From assembly GCA_031275035.1 (NCBI GenBank), contig JAISPH010000230.1:1-16109 (forward strand): a DNA stretch of 16,109 bases, read 5' to 3'. The stretch's first letter is position 1; every line of letters starts with the position of its first letter. This document shows, piece by piece, positions 1 through 8,373 of this stretch. The DNA is from Treponema sp. (GTDB taxonomy: Bacteria; Spirochaetota; Spirochaetia; Treponematales; Breznakiellaceae). The position numbers were made by a program, and so were the translations under genes. Below the pieces are notes generated by a model that was not told the origin of the DNA, made no database searches, and worked only from the letters and a program-made list of their open reading frames with translations.

Positions 1-87
<87 letters not shown>

Positions 88-167
88 TCTTTTCTCCTTT
101 TATTCAATAACTAATAAAAAGCAAACTGGCAAAAAATTAGCTTACGGCAAGACCAAAATACTTAAAA

Positions 168-1727
168 TTAAAAAACGGTTTTTATACCAAGAGAAATATA
201 AAAATTGTTATCTTTGAAATGATTGGATGCATCGTAAGCCGGGTTATGAATAAGAGAATATACAAATCTCGTATATAGTCCAAGGTGTTTATAAAGATTG
301 ATATAATTATCAACTCCAAAGGACAGGAGAGCCTTTTTATAATGAGTGTCCCTAATGATGTACCGGACATAATCATTGTCGATGCTTTGTCTTTGAATGA
401 AAAGATCGGCATATCCTTTTTTATAAAAAAGAGTAAATCCAAGATATTGGCTATTTCCGCCTGTCCCTATCCCGGCACCGAGCCATTGGCCGCGGTTTGT
501 ATGCCCCTGGACAACGAGATGATGAGCATAAAAGGTGGTCGGCCAATCCCTTGCCGAATCAATACGGCTGATTTCAAGTAACAGTTTTCCCTGTAGATCA
601 TTATTAAAAAGAAAACTTTTTGCCGCACCAATTGTATAAGCTTCGGTATCAAAAAGATCCCGCAGGGCGGCATTTAGCGTACTAAAATCGTTTCTTCCCC
701 ATTCAAAATATATTTCAAAGCCAACGGATGCAAACAGATAATTTGCAAAAATAACTGCCCGCTGGTCCCGGGAGTCGGATGTGGTATCTGTATATAAAAC
801 AGTAGAATAAATACTGGAAAGATCCCTGTCGTGCCATCTGGACAACGTAACTCTGTTAATCCCTATGGTGAATCCCTCAAGCAGGGAAGGAAATGAATAG
901 GCAAAAGTAAAACCGGTTATTAAATTATGATCGTTGGAACTATTGTTGTCAAAAAAATCCGATTCGCTTAACCTTCCCCAAAAAGCCCGTGCTTCTATGT
1001 CTCCCAAATAAACATCGCGGATAGTGATGGGCTGTTTTCGAATGCCTATATCAAATTTTAGCCAGGGCGGGGCATTGTTGGATAACAGGATAGAATTGAT
1101 TTTAGCAGGGCCAAGCCAGATGTTCTGAGTACCAAACCCTACGGTAAGGGTCTTCCAGGAATAGCGGATCTCGGAGTCTCCCCAGCTAAATTCATAATAA
1201 AGACCGCCGCCAAAGCGCTGGGGAGCATCTACTCCTATGTCGGTACCTATACCCCAAAAATATCCATATTTACTGCCTGAATATGCGGACAGAGGCATAT
1301 TGTAGTCTCCGTTTTGAGAAAAGGCAATTTCAGGACGCAGAGTAAGTTCAAAACCGTACAATTCCAGTCTTGCCCCGGCGCTGAAAAATGTATTAAAACC
1401 CCTGCCCTGCCAAAGGGTACTGTCATTTTGACCGTAGGGATATGCGCTGTTGAAAGAAGTAAATAATTCGGGGCCATAAATTTTGTAGCTTATTTTATCA
1501 TTTATATTTTTTTTCAGGCCAAGGTTTACATCGGACCAGATGGCGTTGGTATTATCATCGATATTCCATGCTGAGTCGGAGAGGGTACGGTAATTAAGAT
1601 AAGGCCGATCAATATATCCGCCAAGGGAAAGAAAGTCATAGTAAACTTCATTGGGAGATAAAAGTATTTCCTGGGTATATCCCGTATACGCCGTTATAAT
1701 AAAAACTAAAAAGAGACATTTTTTCAT
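168..1727 (-). CDS. Wzi-family capsule assembly outer-membrane protein
   Basis: This 519-residue protein starts with a signal peptide (MKK, a hydrophobic core, probable cleavage after GYT at about residue 18). The mature N-terminus, with EVYYDFLSLGGYIDRPYLNY, has the helix and G-x-I-x-x-P pattern seen at the start of Wzi-family proteins. The rest is rich in alternating aromatic and polar strands, as expected of a large outer-membrane beta-barrel. In Escherichia coli, Wzi is a barrel lectin that helps attach capsule to the outer surface; a similar role in holding or exporting the polymer made by this cluster is inferred. The ATG directly follows the stop of the ABC gene (TAAATG), so translation is probably coupled. 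The gene is markedly AT-richer than those from ugd rightwards. It ends 80 nt before the next ribosome-binding site, with no clear terminator between. Confidence 0.75.
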   Translation of the reverse strand: MKKCLFLVFIITAYTGYTQEILLSPNEVYYDFLSLGGYIDRPYLNYRTLSDSAWNIDDNTNAIWSDVNLGLKKNINDKISYKIYGPELFTSFNSAYPYGQNDSTLWQGRGFNTFFSAGARLELYGFELTLRPEIAFSQNGDYNMPLSAYSGSKYGYFWGIGTDIGVDAPQRFGGGLYYEFSWGDSEIRYSWKTLTVGFGTQNIWLGPAKINSILLSNNAPPWLKFDIGIRKQPITIRDVYLGDIEARAFWGRLSESDFFDNNSSNDHNLITGFTFAYSFPSLLEGFTIGINRVTLSRWHDRDLSSIYSTVLYTDTTSDSRDQRAVIFANYLFASVGFEIYFEWGRNDFSTLNAALRDLFDTEAYTIGAAKSFLFNNDLQGKLLLEISRIDSARDWPTTFYAHHLVVQGHTNRGQWLGAGIGTGGNSQYLGFTLFYKKGYADLFIQRQSIDNDYVRYIIRDTHYKKALLSFGVDNYINLYKHLGLYTRFVYSLIHNPAYDASNHFKDNNFYISLGIKTVF

Positions 1728-3521
1728 TTATTTTCCGTCCGCCATTTTCCTGAAAATCTTATTTCTTGCATATAATGCATCATAGTTACCATGATCAATT
1801 ATTATACCTTTGTTCATAAGGTAAATAATGTCGCAGGTTTTGACGGTACTCAGCCGGTGGGCTATCATAATAATAGTCTTTTTGCGGCTCATGTTGGTGA
1901 TGGCGTCTATAACAGCGTTTTCCGTAAGGCTGTCCAATGCGCTGGTTGCCTCGTCAAAGATAAGAACGGACGGTTCGTGGTAAACTGCCCGGGCAATGCC
2001 GATACGTTGCCGCTGGCCGCCGGAAAGACGAACGCCCCGTTCGCCGATTATGGTATTATAACCATTTTCCAATTCATCTTGTATAAATCCGTGAATATTG
2101 GCGAGCTTTGCCGCTTTAATTACAGTATCATTGACTATCTTTTCTGGCGCAATGCCAAAGGCAATATTATTGCGGACGGTATCATCGGTTAAGTAAATCG
2201 ACTGAGGAACGTAACCCAAATTCTTTTGCCACGATTTACGGTTAATGCCGGTAATTTCCACATCGTCAATAATAATTTTTCCGGTCTGCGGCTCTAATAA
2301 GCCCAGTATAATATCCACCAGAGTTGTTTTTCCGCACCCCGTTGCCCCGACAAGGGCAATTGAAGTGTTTGAAGTAATAACAAGACTTTGTTTTTTTATG
2401 ACATCCTTGCTGGTATTGGGATATTGAAAGGAAATATTGTCCAGTACAATTGAGTCGCCAAAATTCATTTTGGGAATATTTTCGGTATCTATTGATTCGT
2501 CGTCCCGAAGCCGGGTAAAATCCCTGTGAAGATTTTTTACAACAGGAAAATTGTATTTTATACTTGCGGCGGCCTTAAATATTTTTTGCAGTGACGGCAT
2601 CAATCTATAGGCTCCAAAGGCATACAGCGTTAAAACGGGAAGAAATTTTTCGATCTTAATCCCCGACGCTATCATAAAAATAACCACACCCAGGATGCCG
2701 CCAAACGCAATGGTCTCAAGCAGATATTTGGGCATGTCGTTTACGGTATCGCTTATTGCATCATTCATGGCGGATTTTTTCGAGGGTACCTTAAAAAAAT
2801 CCATAAATACCTTTTCTTTTCCAAGGATCTTGATATCCTTGATTCCGCCGAAGATTTCGTTGATATACTTATATTTTAATCCGTTTTGAACGGTCCGTTC
2901 CCGTCCTTTTTGTGCAAGAAATTTTCTGACAAAGGTGAAGATAATCAGATAAGAAAGGCCAAACGCCATGCTGACAATTGATGCCAGCAGGGGATTGATA
3001 ATGATGAGCAGGAATAATATGCATAAAGAAATTATTGCGCTTGATATAAGCTGTAATAGTACCAGCAACACTCTGTTAACAAACATATGTATTTCGCTCA
3101 GGATCGTTTTTGCCAAATCAGCGGTATTTATATTCAGGTAAAAAACATAGGGCTGGCATAAGTATTTTTCCAAGAAGCGCATCGCGATTGAATGCAGCCG
3201 TCTGCCGCAATAAAAAAAATTAAGGGATGATATGCAGCCAAGGCACAGATTACTGAGGGTGATAAGAGCTATTACGGCAATACCGAAGAATATAATAAAG
3301 CTATTGTCCGAAGAAAAATTAAAATAGGCGTAGACTTTATTGAGATACATATTGGTATGAATAACTGCCGGATTGGATATAACCATGATAAAGGGGCTGA
3401 TGGAACCGACCCCGATAAGTTCAATAAAGCCCATTGCAAGCTGGGCAAACAAAACAAAAAGAAGCTGCTTCTTTTCCCGTTTGTTAAGCAGATCCAGAAT
3501 CATTTTAAATTTTTTTATCAT
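1728..3521 (-). CDS. ABC transporter with fused membrane and ATPase domains, PglK/MsbA-type glycan flippase
   Basis: The 597-residue half-transporter has an N-terminal membrane domain (hydrophobic segments at about 18-50, 76-100, 150-200 and 268-305) and a C-terminal ATPase. Visible motifs are Walker A GATGCGKTT (392-400), Q-loop Gln440, signature LSGGQ (499-503), Walker B VLIFDE (519-524) and switch His555. The start MIKKFKMILDLLNKREKK...IELIGVGSISPFI resembles PglK-like flippases, which move lipid-linked oligosaccharide across the inner membrane. MsbA-like lipid export is the alternative. A homodimer is expected. Its neighbours, Ugd upstream and Wzi downstream, support glycan export. Its ATG abuts the ugd stop (TAAATG), and its own stop abuts the wzi ATG in the same way. 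Composition is AT-rich like wzi and unlike ugd, suggesting a separate origin for this pair. Confidence 0.87.
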   Translation of the reverse strand: MIKKFKMILDLLNKREKKQLLFVLFAQLAMGFIELIGVGSISPFIMVISNPAVIHTNMYLNKVYAYFNFSSDNSFIIFFGIAVIALITLSNLCLGCISSLNFFYCGRRLHSIAMRFLEKYLCQPYVFYLNINTADLAKTILSEIHMFVNRVLLVLLQLISSAIISLCILFLLIIINPLLASIVSMAFGLSYLIIFTFVRKFLAQKGRERTVQNGLKYKYINEIFGGIKDIKILGKEKVFMDFFKVPSKKSAMNDAISDTVNDMPKYLLETIAFGGILGVVIFMIASGIKIEKFLPVLTLYAFGAYRLMPSLQKIFKAAASIKYNFPVVKNLHRDFTRLRDDESIDTENIPKMNFGDSIVLDNISFQYPNTSKDVIKKQSLVITSNTSIALVGATGCGKTTLVDIILGLLEPQTGKIIIDDVEITGINRKSWQKNLGYVPQSIYLTDDTVRNNIAFGIAPEKIVNDTVIKAAKLANIHGFIQDELENGYNTIIGERGVRLSGGQRQRIGIARAVYHEPSVLIFDEATSALDSLTENAVIDAITNMSRKKTIIMIAHRLSTVKTCDIIYLMNKGIIIDHGNYDALYARNKIFRKMADGK

Positions 3522-4853
3522 TTATTTTCCTATTCCAAAGTAGCCCAGACCGGCCGCTTCGACTTCTTCCCGTTTATATACATTCCGAAGATCAAAGAAG
3601 CGGGGGAGGGCGAGCAGGTTCTTTACCCGGACAAGATCGAGGTTTCTGAACTGGTTCCATTCGGTAAGGAGCGCCAGGGCATGGGCGCCTTTAACGGCGT
3701 CGTACTCATCCCGGGCAAAAAAGAGGGCGTCCTTGATGGAGGCAAGGCGCCAGGCCGCTTCCTTCATGGCGGCGGGGTCCCAGGCCCGCAATTTGGCGCC
3801 CCGCTGTACCAGGGCTTCGCAGACGGCAATGGCGGGGGACTCCCGCATGTCATCGGTGTTGGGCTTAAAGGCTAGTCCCAGGACGGCGATAGTTTTGCCC
3901 GCCAGGGAACCGGGGCCGCCCAGGCCGGCTTCAATTTTTGCCGCCATCCGCTGTTTTTGCTGTTCATTTGCCCGGATCGTGGTTTCCACTATGGAAAGGG
4001 GTTCGCCGTAGTCCCGGCCGGTTTTGGCCATGGCCCGGGTATCCTTGGGGAAACAGGAGCCGCCGTAACCGGGTCCGGGATGAAGGAACTTGGCGCCGAT
4101 TCTGCCGTCCCTGCCCATGGCCTTGGCCACATCCTGGACATTGGCGCCGGTCTTTTCGCAGAGGTTGGCCACCTCGTTGATAAAAGTAATCTTAACCGCA
4201 AGGAATGCATTGGACGCATACTTGATCATCTCCGCCGATTCAAGGCCGGTCTCGATATAGGGGGTTTCGTTCAGGTAGAGGGCGCGGTAGACATCCTTCA
4301 TAAGCTTCCGGGCCCTTTCGCTTTCGGAACCGATTACCACCCGGTCGGGATGGGTAAAGTCCTGCACCGCCGAACCTTCCCGCAGGAATTCGGGATTGGA
4401 AACCACGTCGAAGGCGGCGCCGCAGCCCCGTTTATCAAGCTCCTCCCTAATCCACGCCGCAACCCTGCGGCCGGTGCCGACGGGTACGGTACTTTTATCC
4501 ACCACCACCGTATAGCCTTCAATGTTCCGGCCTATGCTCCGGGCAGCTTCTTCCACATAACGGAGATCCGCGCTGCCGTCATCCGCCGGGGGAGTGCCGA
4601 CGGCGATAAACACCACGGCGTTGTTTTTTACCGCCCCGTCTATATCGGCGGTAAAGGTAAGCCGTTCCGCCTGAACGTTTCTGGCGACCACCGCATCAAG
4701 CCCCGGTTCAAAGATGGGGATGATCCCCCGCCGGAGGGAATCTATCTTTTCCGTATTGTTATCCACGCAGGTTACGGCATTGCCGAAGTCCGCCAGGCAG
4801 GCGCCCGAAACCAGTCCTACATAACCTGTCCCTATTACCGCTATATTTGCCAT
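3522..4853 (-). CDS. ugd: UDP-glucose 6-dehydrogenase
   Basis: This enzyme oxidises UDP-glucose to UDP-glucuronate with two NAD+ in the cytoplasm, giving the acidic sugar donor for many capsules. The 443-residue length is normal. The N-terminal Rossmann motif GTGYVGLVSGACLA (8-21) is intact. The central domain has ESAEMIKYASNAFLA with Lys211 and Asn215. The catalytic loop PGPGYGGSCFPKD carries nucleophile Cys267 and Asp271. The C-terminal UDP-binding domain includes LGLAFKPNTDDMRESP. A related UDP-ManNAc or UDP-GlcNAc dehydrogenase is a lesser alternative. A good Shine-Dalgarno (GGAAAAGT before ATG) lies in the 17-nt gap after the outer-membrane protein gene. Composition is GC-rich; the change to AT-rich sequence occurs at its 3' end. 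Confidence 0.93.
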   Translation of the reverse strand: MANIAVIGTGYVGLVSGACLADFGNAVTCVDNNTEKIDSLRRGIIPIFEPGLDAVVARNVQAERLTFTADIDGAVKNNAVVFIAVGTPPADDGSADLRYVEEAARSIGRNIEGYTVVVDKSTVPVGTGRRVAAWIREELDKRGCGAAFDVVSNPEFLREGSAVQDFTHPDRVVIGSESERARKLMKDVYRALYLNETPYIETGLESAEMIKYASNAFLAVKITFINEVANLCEKTGANVQDVAKAMGRDGRIGAKFLHPGPGYGGSCFPKDTRAMAKTGRDYGEPLSIVETTIRANEQQKQRMAAKIEAGLGGPGSLAGKTIAVLGLAFKPNTDDMRESPAIAVCEALVQRGAKLRAWDPAAMKEAAWRLASIKDALFFARDEYDAVKGAHALALLTEWNQFRNLDLVRVKNLLALPRFFDLRNVYKREEVEAAGLGYFGIGK

Positions 4854-4870
4854 ACTTTTCCAAACGGTCC

Positions 4871-6439
4871 TTAATAATGGTGGCCGAGACCGATGAAAAG
4901 CTCCCGGTTGATCCCCGCGGGGATATAGTGGGTCTGAAAATAGTACGCCAGATTAAAACCGGCGCTGACCCGGAGATAGATGCTGCGCATGAAATGGGGA
5001 AAGAGAATCAATTCCAGCCCGCCGGTAATTAAAAAGTTTTTGTAGGAATTGTCCTCGTCCATGGGTTCGGAATTGTCCACCACGGCCATATCGATAAACG
5101 GAGAAGCGTGGAGGTCAAAGCTGAAAACCCGCATGTGGCGGCTGTAGAGGGATTTTGCCGCATCGAACCGTTTGATCAGGATAGGAAAATCAAGATTGAG
5201 GGAAAACATATATTTGGCGCTGAAGGAATTGTTGTTTATGCCCCGCAAAACATCCCCGGCGTCGTCGTAGATATCGTCTTCGTTTGGCCCGGAAAACCAT
5301 TGCCGGTACTGAAACCTGCCGGAAAAGCCGAACCGCTTAGCCAGGAGCAGATGGCCTGTGGCGGTAAACTCAATTTCATTATCAATTTTTATTTTATAAT
5401 TATTAAAAGTATTGGTATTTACAAGAGATACGTCAAGGCCTTTGCGGTAATTTTCCACCCAGTTAACTTCGCCGAAACCCAGGGTATGTTTGAAAATGGT
5501 TTCCGGTCCGGTACGGAGGTAGCCGATATTCCCCAGGGGCCGGTAGTTGACGGCCTCCGTTATTTTTGGGGTATAGGTCAATTCGCCGAAATGAGGGATT
5601 TTAAGCCCCAGGGGAATTTTCCACTGGGTATAGAGTCCGCTGGAGGTGTACCAGATATCTTCAAAATATTCTCCGTATTCCGCCTTGTACTTATCTTCGT
5701 TTTCTTCATTGACCGAGAATTTCTGTTCAAAGCCGAAGGTAAGGGTAGTCCGTTCAACGGGCAGATCCATGGCGATGCCCGTGGTGTTTTCGTACTGGAT
5801 CTTTTCCCCGTAGGCGAAATAATTGTCGAAGTTGAAGTTCCACTTATATCCGAAGGCGGTAAAGGGGATATCCGAATCGATCTCAACAAAGAAGTCTCCG
5901 CTGTCTTCATCATCATCTTTTTTATACCCCACATCGACCCGCAGGGGGCTCATGGTGCCCAGGAAGTTATAATGCCGGGCCTTGACGGTTATCTCCATAC
6001 CCGAATTGCTGTCGTATTCGAACCAGGGGATGGCGATGAAGTTCCAGGTATCTTTGACGTTCACCAGGATGTCCACCGGGACTCCGCCGGCATCCTCTTC
6101 GCCGGCGGTATAGCTGATGTTGACCTCTTCCAGTACCCGCTGGTTATGGAGGATTCTGGTTTTTTCCGCGATATACTTTTCCAGATTGGTCCTGCCGGTG
6201 ATCCGCTCTCCCTTTTTGAATTCGCCCACATAGAAGAGGGCGAAGTGCCGGGTGTGGCCGATGACGTTAAAGTCAATGGTACGGATGTAGTAGGGAATGG
6301 TTTCCCCGCCGGCCTCTTCTTCAAGGGGAACCTCGCCGCCGCCGTTTAAGCCGCCGTCAAGTTCCTGGGCGGAACCGGGGAGAACAAAGGCCGTTAACCC
6401 GAGAATCACCGCAATTATCCCCGCCTTTTTCTTAGTCAA
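4871..6439 (-). CDS. Outer-membrane beta-barrel protein with one POTRA-like domain (BamA/TamA-like)
   Basis: The 522-residue protein has a signal peptide (MTKKKAGIIAVILGLTAFVLPGSA, cleavage near residue 24), an acidic linker, and one POTRA-like module at about 49-130 (IDFNVIGHTRHFALFYVGEFKKGERIT..., NLEKYIAEKTRILHNQRVLEEVNISY). About 390 residues of strand-rich barrel follow, ending in the aromatic residue Tyr522. BamA has five POTRA modules and TamA three, so this is a short relative whose client is unknown. It could insert a surface protein or help glycan export; that is inference. The start is TTG: the codon overlaps the aroB stop as TTGA, and a G-rich AGGGGGG about 8-14 nt upstream can act as ribosome-binding site. 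Using this start keeps the signal peptide intact. Confidence 0.7.
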   Translation of the reverse strand: MTKKKAGIIAVILGLTAFVLPGSAQELDGGLNGGGEVPLEEEAGGETIPYYIRTIDFNVIGHTRHFALFYVGEFKKGERITGRTNLEKYIAEKTRILHNQRVLEEVNISYTAGEEDAGGVPVDILVNVKDTWNFIAIPWFEYDSNSGMEITVKARHYNFLGTMSPLRVDVGYKKDDDEDSGDFFVEIDSDIPFTAFGYKWNFNFDNYFAYGEKIQYENTTGIAMDLPVERTTLTFGFEQKFSVNEENEDKYKAEYGEYFEDIWYTSSGLYTQWKIPLGLKIPHFGELTYTPKITEAVNYRPLGNIGYLRTGPETIFKHTLGFGEVNWVENYRKGLDVSLVNTNTFNNYKIKIDNEIEFTATGHLLLAKRFGFSGRFQYRQWFSGPNEDDIYDDAGDVLRGINNNSFSAKYMFSLNLDFPILIKRFDAAKSLYSRHMRVFSFDLHASPFIDMAVVDNSEPMDEDNSYKNFLITGGLELILFPHFMRSIYLRVSAGFNLAYYFQTHYIPAGINRELFIGLGHHY

Positions 6440-7554
6440 TGGCGTACCCCCCTGATGATATCTCTTAAAAGCTGTTTCGGAACCGCATCAGCCCCGAGGG
6501 AAACCGCCCGTTCGGCGGCGGGAACAATAAAGGTAAGTTTTCCGGCTTTTCTTTTTTTATCGCCCCCCAGGGCGTTAAAAAAAGTTTCGGCATAGTCTGT
6601 CTGAGAGCCGCGATCCCCGGACATCAGCGGATGGGGGGCGGCCGTTTCGTAACCGTAGTCCCTGACACAGCGGATTATGTTCCGGGCCCGTTCCGGGGGG
6701 GTAAGCCCCAGGGCCAGGCCCAGTTCGCAGGAACGGACCAGACCCCAGGCTACGGCCTCTCCATGGGAAAGGGCGCCCAGGCCGGCGGCGGATTCCAGGG
6801 CGTGGGCAAAGGTATGGCCCAGGTTAAGGAGGGCCCGTTCGGAACCGGTTTCCCTGGGGTCCGCCTCGACGATACGCCCCTTTACCTCGACCGAGCGGGC
6901 GATAAGCTCTCCGGCCTGTTCCGGTTTCAGGAGGAAGGACCCCGCCGGCATGGCCCCAAGGAGAGCGAACATGGCCCCCCCTTCCTCAAGAACCGCGGTT
7001 TTAATCAGCTCCCCCAGGCCGGCCTTCCATTCCCGTCCGGGAAGGGCGGAGAGGGCCTCCAGGGGCATATACACATGCTCCGCGGGATAGAAAGTTCCCG
7101 CCAGGTTTTTGATGCCCAGGAGGTCAAATCCGGTCTTACCCCCCACTGAGGCGTCTACCATCCCCAGAAGGGTGGTGGAAATCAGGCAGAGCCGGGCGCC
7201 CCGCATATAGATCGAAGCGGCAAAGGCGGTTAAATCGCCGATTACTCCGCCGCCTACGCCGATAAAGAGGCCGTCCCGCCCCAAACCGGCCCCGCGGGCG
7301 GCGCTTATAATGACCTCAACCGAGGTCCAGCCCTTCGCGGTTTCCCCCGGGGGAAGCACACAGAGGGCGGCGTCTTCCGGGGAGGCGCGGTTCAGGACGG
7401 CTCCGGCAAAGGGCCTGGTATGGGTATCGCAGACCAGAAGAACCGCCCCCTTGTGGTTAAAGGCCTCTTTTATCGCGTCCAGAAGGGGAAAGCGGTCCTG
7501 AATATGTACCCGGGTCGTCCGGTCTTCAAAATGAAAGCCGAATTCCCGGCTCAT
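6436..7554 (-). CDS. aroB: 3-dehydroquinate synthase
   Basis: This enzyme converts DAHP to 3-dehydroquinate, the second step of the shikimate pathway, using NAD+ and a divalent metal. The 372-residue length fits. Visible family motifs are PGET (69-72), NAD-binding GVGGGVIGDLTAFAASIYMRG (99-119), STTLLGMVDASVGGKTG (126-142), KNLAGTFY, metal and catalytic residues in GLGELIK (Glu182, Lys185), LNLGHTFAHALE (His247) and LSHGEAVAWG (His264), and a C-terminal DKKRKAGKL. The motifs match true AroB rather than the divergent sugar-phosphate cyclases, but the glycan setting keeps a cyclitol-forming relative possible. Its ATG overlaps the stop of the regulator gene (ATGA), and its stop overlaps the TTG of the next gene. 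No other shikimate gene is nearby. Confidence 0.92.
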   Translation of the reverse strand: MSREFGFHFEDRTTRVHIQDRFPLLDAIKEAFNHKGAVLLVCDTHTRPFAGAVLNRASPEDAALCVLPPGETAKGWTSVEVIISAARGAGLGRDGLFIGVGGGVIGDLTAFAASIYMRGARLCLISTTLLGMVDASVGGKTGFDLLGIKNLAGTFYPAEHVYMPLEALSALPGREWKAGLGELIKTAVLEEGGAMFALLGAMPAGSFLLKPEQAGELIARSVEVKGRIVEADPRETGSERALLNLGHTFAHALESAAGLGALSHGEAVAWGLVRSCELGLALGLTPPERARNIIRCVRDYGYETAAPHPLMSGDRGSQTDYAETFFNALGGDKKRKAGKLTFIVPAAERAVSLGADAVPKQLLRDIIRGVRH

Positions 7555-8120
7555 CCCGCCTGATTCCCGTAAGCTGACCGTTGATGAAGCGCTATTTCGG
7601 ATAGATACAGGGTATTTTTGCCGGATTCGGGACCGGGACAGGTAACATTCTCGGAATAAACCATCAGAACATTTTCAAACAAGGCGGCCCTGGCGGTTTC
7701 TTCGTCGGAAAATTTCAGAAGGCGTAATCCGCAGAGGCTGCATCCATGTTCTACGATGAATTCAAGGTCGCTTTTTCCGATTAAAAAGACGGCGCCGGTA
7801 TTTTTATCCCTGGCCTGGCAGAGGGCCTCTTCGATTTTATCCTTGTAGAAGACCACATTCCGTATAGTCCGCTTAAAGTAACGGTAACTCCGGCGGATTA
7901 CCTCGTTGATACCCTCGGGGGTAATGGCATACTGAATGGTACGGCTGTTCAGCTTTTTGATGGAAATCCACCCCTTTTTTGCCAGTCTTTTCAGGATGGA
8001 ATTGGTCATTCCCAGGGAAATGCCCGCAATATGGGCCAGATCCCGCTGCCTGAAGGGCTGTACCGGAGCGTCGTAGATGTTTTCCAGGATACGGTATTCG
8101 GAATCGATTGTATTGAACAT
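7551..8120 (-). CDS. Winged-helix transcriptional regulator with a cysteine-containing C-terminal domain
   Basis: This 189-residue protein has an N-terminal winged helix-turn-helix at about 8-72 (RQRDLAHIAGISLGMTNSILKRLAKKGWISIKKLNSRTIQYAITPEG), of the MarR/EPS-associated regulator style. The C-terminal part (about 85-185) is not recognised. It carries C127-x-x-C130 and C161, which could bind a metal or respond to redox, but this is speculative. It is the first gene of the wHTH-aroB-omp-ugd-ABC-wzi run and overlaps aroB by ATGA, so it probably regulates this operon and possibly itself. The ATG has no evident Shine-Dalgarno (upstream CTTTCAATT), so the start or its translation is somewhat uncertain. 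No recognisable upstream in-frame start exists. Confidence 0.75.
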   Translation of the reverse strand: MFNTIDSEYRILENIYDAPVQPFRQRDLAHIAGISLGMTNSILKRLAKKGWISIKKLNSRTIQYAITPEGINEVIRRSYRYFKRTIRNVVFYKDKIEEALCQARDKNTGAVFLIGKSDLEFIVEHGCSLCGLRLLKFSDEETARAALFENVLMVYSENVTCPGPESGKNTLYLSEIALHQRSAYGNQAG

Positions 8121-8343
8121 AATTGAAAGACGGGGTCCATACTCAGGGGCTTGTCCCGGTTAAATTCATTACGCTTAAAAGACGGTAAAACCGGTCTTCG
8201 GACCGGGGTATCTTCATTTTAGGGCAAAAAAGGACCTCCGGGACCTGGAACAGTTCCGGCGGGGACCACAGCGATTGAGCCATCAGGTCAACATAGGCAG
8301 CCGAAACACACTCTATGATCCCCCATGGTTGTTCAGACACTGA
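8121..8343 (-). other. Leader-like intergenic region before the regulator operon
   Basis: This gap between the FAD-subunit gene and the regulator gene carries a sigma70-like promoter at its upstream edge. Inside it are two hairpins: an imperfect one at 8244-8259 (GGAA-CTG-TTCC core, extended by CC/GG with a bulged A) and a terminator-like one at 8191-8206. If the promoter is used, the mRNA has an untranslated leader of roughly 215 nt. No convincing gene is present. The arrangement would suit antitermination or attenuation, which is notable because a NusG paralogue is encoded upstream in the cluster. Confidence 0.4.
8187..8206 (-). terminator. Candidate intrinsic terminator or attenuator
   Basis: On the minus strand CCGGTC-CGAA-GACCGG forms a perfect 6-bp GC-rich stem followed directly by TTTT and, six bases on, by another TTTT. 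It could end the molybdenum-hydroxylase transcript or act as an attenuator in the leader of the regulator operon. The U run is short and interrupted, so efficiency is doubtful. On the other strand the same sequence has a C(UUCG)G tetraloop but no U run. Confidence 0.45.
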
Positions 8344-8373
8344 ACTATACTACGGAGGCGGAGAAAAATTCAA
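8344..8373 (-). promoter_or_regulatory. Candidate sigma70-type promoter for the regulator operon
   Basis: TTGAAT (-35, 8373-8368) and TATAGT (-10, 8349-8344, five of six consensus bases) are separated by 18 bp. The -35 overlaps the last codons of the FAD-subunit gene. A start of transcription near 8337 is predicted. It is the best promoter match seen in this gap. Confidence 0.45.

Noticed and set aside
5108..6349. Plus-strand open frame (about 413 codons) opposite the outer-membrane protein gene
   Set aside because: Antisense shadow; no recognisable domain and no ribosome-binding site, while the minus-strand gene has a signal peptide, POTRA-like domain and barrel.
7551..7554. Frameshifts or broken genes at the many overlaps
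   Set aside because: All overlaps are normal ATGA/TTGA or short couplings, and each protein has complete family ends; I saw no sign of a disrupted gene apart from the one cut at the left edge.
8143..8340. Small minus-strand frame (65 codons, GTG start) in the gap before the regulator gene
   Set aside because: No Shine-Dalgarno, no recognisable features, its start lies at or before the predicted transcription start, and it runs through the terminator-like hairpin.
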